Below, in pieces: positions 63,358-64,000 of a DNA stretch of 64,000 nt (its first letter is position 1; the number at the start of each line of letters is the position of its first letter). This DNA is from Centropus unirufus. Lineage: Eukaryota; Chordata; Aves; Cuculiformes; Centropidae. The stretch is from NCBI GenBank assembly GCA_013397695.1, contig VYZI01000129.1, positions 533,730-597,729 on the forward strand. Reading direction: 5' to 3'. A program made the translations under genes and the position numbers. The notes beneath the pieces were generated by a model. The model did no database searches. It was given only the letters and a program-made list of their open reading frames with translations, and was not told the origin of the DNA.

Positions 63358-64000
63358 GTTTAACTGCTGACCGGGCTGGGTGAGGGCACGTAAGATGAAG
63401 GAAGTAGAAATAAAGCTCACTATGGTCTTAACCGAATGCTAGTATTTATTTCAAATGACAGCCACACATTTGCACTGTCAAGTACTTTGGGAGAAGGAAA
63501 AGCAAACAGATACTGACAGGCTGAACACAGTGCTATATTTGAAATATTTGTAGGAAGAATCACAATTTCACCAAAAAAGTGAATTAATTATTATTACAGA
63601 GCAACATGGTTTCACTGTTAGGATCAATTGCATCAGACCTGCTTGTAAAAGGCAGCTTAGTAGGACACTATTGTGAATACTATCCATGTCTGAAGATGCA
63701 GCTTCAGTTGGGCCTGTTTTCAGGTTCCATTTGTTCAAGATAAAGACAGATTCTGCAGCTGATGTCCTTGACTTGTAACAGTTTTGTCACTACTCTGAGC
63801 TGCCATTCGTAGCCATGACCAAAACAAGGTGTACTGAAGGTAGAGACATGCATTTGGCCAACTTAACTGCAATTCATAAGGCAAATACAGGTTTATGAAT
63901 AGTTGCGACTGCAGAAATTACAACATGCTTACTTATAAATACAGAACAAATAAAAAACAGCTGTCATTTTAGTGAGGCATCAGCAAAGCTACTGTGCAAG
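63358..64000 (+). other. Intron to window end
   Basis: No recognised feature. The exon that should follow exon C, entering in phase 1, is not present before the window ends. Confidence 0.5.

Noticed and set aside
1..64000. CRISPR arrays, operons, phage or plasmid systems, tRNA or rRNA genes
   Set aside because: None was found by eye on either strand. Repeats are LINE, LTR and simple-sequence types typical of a bird nuclear intron. Small RNA genes cannot be excluded without a structure search.

Overview
The window looks like nuclear DNA from a bird. It is AT-rich, has long introns, and carries many decayed CR1 LINE copies (reverse-transcriptase fragments and CR1-type 3' ends) plus avian-type endogenous retroviral LTR remnants. 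There is no sign of bacterial, viral or organellar gene organisation. The species cannot be named from the sequence.

One gene is supported, on the + strand, and only its interior is present. Three short coding exons (610-734, 5683-5807, 10490-10739) join in frame across canonical splice sites. Together they encode the end of one EGF-like repeat, two complete calcium-binding-type EGF repeats, and a fourth repeat with only four cysteines that runs into a non-repetitive acidic/Ser-Thr-containing segment. The next intron runs for more than 53 kb to the window end. EGF repeats passing into a spacer inside a gene with huge introns best fit EYS (eyes shut homolog), a large secreted retinal protein. 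The EGF/splice call is firm; the gene name is a moderate-confidence inference.

Layout: 1-609 upstream intron; 610-734 exon A; 735-5682 intron with a sense CR1 (about 1590-2740); 5683-5807 exon B; 5808-10489 intron with an antisense CR1 (about 6117-7020); 10490-10739 exon C; 10740-64000 one very long intron. That intron holds an orphan coding-like relic near 14.0-14.2 kb, four substantial sense CR1 copies and one antisense copy, a small CR1 scrap near 36.0 kb, and a pair of related LTRs in opposite orientation (37.7-38.3 kb minus, about 63.0-63.36 kb plus). It also holds a different LTR at 41.85-42.36 kb, a third LTR with a polypurine-tract-like junction at 58.2-58.6 kb (minus), a 25-N assembly gap, a perfect 24-bp palindrome, a G-quadruplex motif, and a candidate regulatory stretch at 48.3-49.35 kb.

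No novel multi-gene system is visible. The most useful observations are the splice-resolved EGF exons with unusual phases, the third exon, which has no start codon of its own and is easy to miss, the orphan relic at 14 kb, and the LTR relationships.
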